Source: Mycobacterium sp. Z3061 (lineage in GTDB: Bacteria > Actinomycetota > Actinomycetes > Mycobacteriales > Mycobacteriaceae). Taken from it: a DNA stretch of 64,000 nucleotides. The position numbers and the translations under genes were made by a program. Shown one piece after another: positions 63,523-64,000 of the stretch (position 1 is the stretch's first letter; each line of letters begins with the position of its first letter). The stretch spans positions 5,739,234 to 5,803,233 of the forward strand of contig NZ_CP134062.1 of NCBI RefSeq assembly GCF_031583025.1. The letters run 5' to 3'. Under the pieces are notes generated by a model that saw only the letters and a list, made by a program, of their open reading frames with translations, did not search any database and was not told the DNA's origin.

Positions 63523-64000
63523 CTAGCCCGAGCACACCCGCTCGTAGAACGCCACCGCGGCCGCCGTCGCTACGTTGAGCGAGTCGGTGCCACGCGACAT
63601 CGGGATCCGCACCCGCACGTCGCTGATCCGCAGCGCGGCCGCCGTCAGTCCGGGCCCTTCGGCGCCGACGAGCACCGCGACCCGTTCCTGACGCACCGTC
63701 GTCATCGCCTCCCGCAGGTCGCGTGCGCCGCCGTCTGGCGTCATCGCCAACAGCCGGAAGCCGAGCTCACGGAGTCGCACCAGGTCGGCCGGCCAGTCGG
63801 TGGCCCGCGCATAGGGCACCAGCAGCGCGTGACCCATGGAAACGCGGACCGCGCGACGGTAGAGCGGGTCGGCGCAGCCGCTGCCGAAAACCACCGCGTC
63901 CACCCCCAGGCCCGCCGCGTTGCGGAAGATGGAGCCGAGGTTCTCATGGTCGTTGACGCCTTCGAGCACCGCCACGGTGCGCGCGCCCTGGACCACCTGG
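63523..64000 (-). CDS. SpoU-family RNA 2'-O-methyltransferase, C-terminal part (5' end beyond window)
   Basis: About 159 residues of a ~288-residue protein (Rv0881 type, by memory); the frame is open to the last base of the window, so the start is outside. The SPOUT methyltransferase knot is visible: VLEGVNDHENLGSIFRNAAGLGVDAVVF (motif 1 with NxGxxxR), VLVGAEGPGLT (motif 2), and IPMSRGTDSLNVATAAAVAFYE (motif 3, SAM binding). It methylates a ribose 2'-hydroxyl in rRNA or tRNA; the target is not identified here. Confidence 0.92.
   Translation of the reverse strand, partial: QVVQGARTVAVLEGVNDHENLGSIFRNAAGLGVDAVVFGSGCADPLYRRAVRVSMGHALLVPYARATDWPADLVRLRELGFRLLAMTPDGGARDLREAMTTVRQERVAVLVGAEGPGLTAAALRISDVRVRIPMSRGTDSLNVATAAAVAFYERVCSG

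Overview
The window is a chromosomal segment of a slow-growing Mycobacterium. The evidence is the gene order and protein content: PPE and PE proteins, EchA6, AccD3, PrrA/PrrB, the ArfABC/OmpATb locus, GltA2, CitA, FprB, SerC and SepH. From memory, the backbone is collinear but inverted relative to the Rv0881-Rv0913c region of M. tuberculosis. The species cannot be fixed from this sequence; the many and very long PPE/PE repeat genes recall the kansasii/marinum/gordonae type of mycobacteria. No tRNA, rRNA, CRISPR, prophage or insertion sequence was seen.

Layout. 1-3.9 kb: the end of a carotenoid-cleavage-type dioxygenase, VOC-fold and START-fold proteins, a small membrane protein and an Rv0909/Rv0910-type antitoxin-toxin pair. 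3.95-12.7 kb: one gigantic PPE-MPTR gene built of three ~2.7 kb super-repeats. 12.9-20.3 kb: an operon echA6 - metallo-beta-lactamase-fold gene - serine hydrolase lipoprotein - ctpE, divergent from accD3. 20.3-26.3 kb: regulators and oxidoreductases (a TetR/FAD-monooxygenase pair with its operators, a PPE-SVP gene, a tandem pair of TetR genes and an Rv0785-like flavoprotein) tied together by shared palindromes. 26.5-34.9 kb: prrA-prrB, the arfABC operon with a strongly enlarged arfB, an 87-aa coiled-coil protein, an FAD oxidoreductase and gltA2.

35.1-53.7 kb lies between gltA2 and the pdxH/citA pair and looks accessory. It holds a zinc-ribbon/cyclase-fold/ATPase protein, a LuxR-type ATPase with an acyltransferase-fold pseudoenzyme behind it, two tandem genes joining a PE domain to MPTR-type pentapeptide repeats, a 2,395-residue regulator and an MFS transporter. 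The regulator runs SARP/BTAD - class III cyclase - AAA ATPase - helical repeats - four ~271-residue repeats, each looking like a double NTF2/SnoaL-like unit. This region is the best candidate for undescribed biology.

53.8-64 kb returns to the conserved backbone: pdxH, citA, a TetR gene with two operators and its fatty-acid-hydroxylase partner, a small Rossmann-like fragment, a PhnB-type VOC protein, fprB, an AurF-like diiron protein, serC, sepH, a small membrane protein and the C-terminal part of an RNA methyltransferase. No gene-free stretch exceeds 300 bases. The longest are 43470-43751 (promoter of the second PE gene), 12668-12923 (promoter of the giant PPE gene) and 57541-57760 (divergent promoter region with a strong hairpin).
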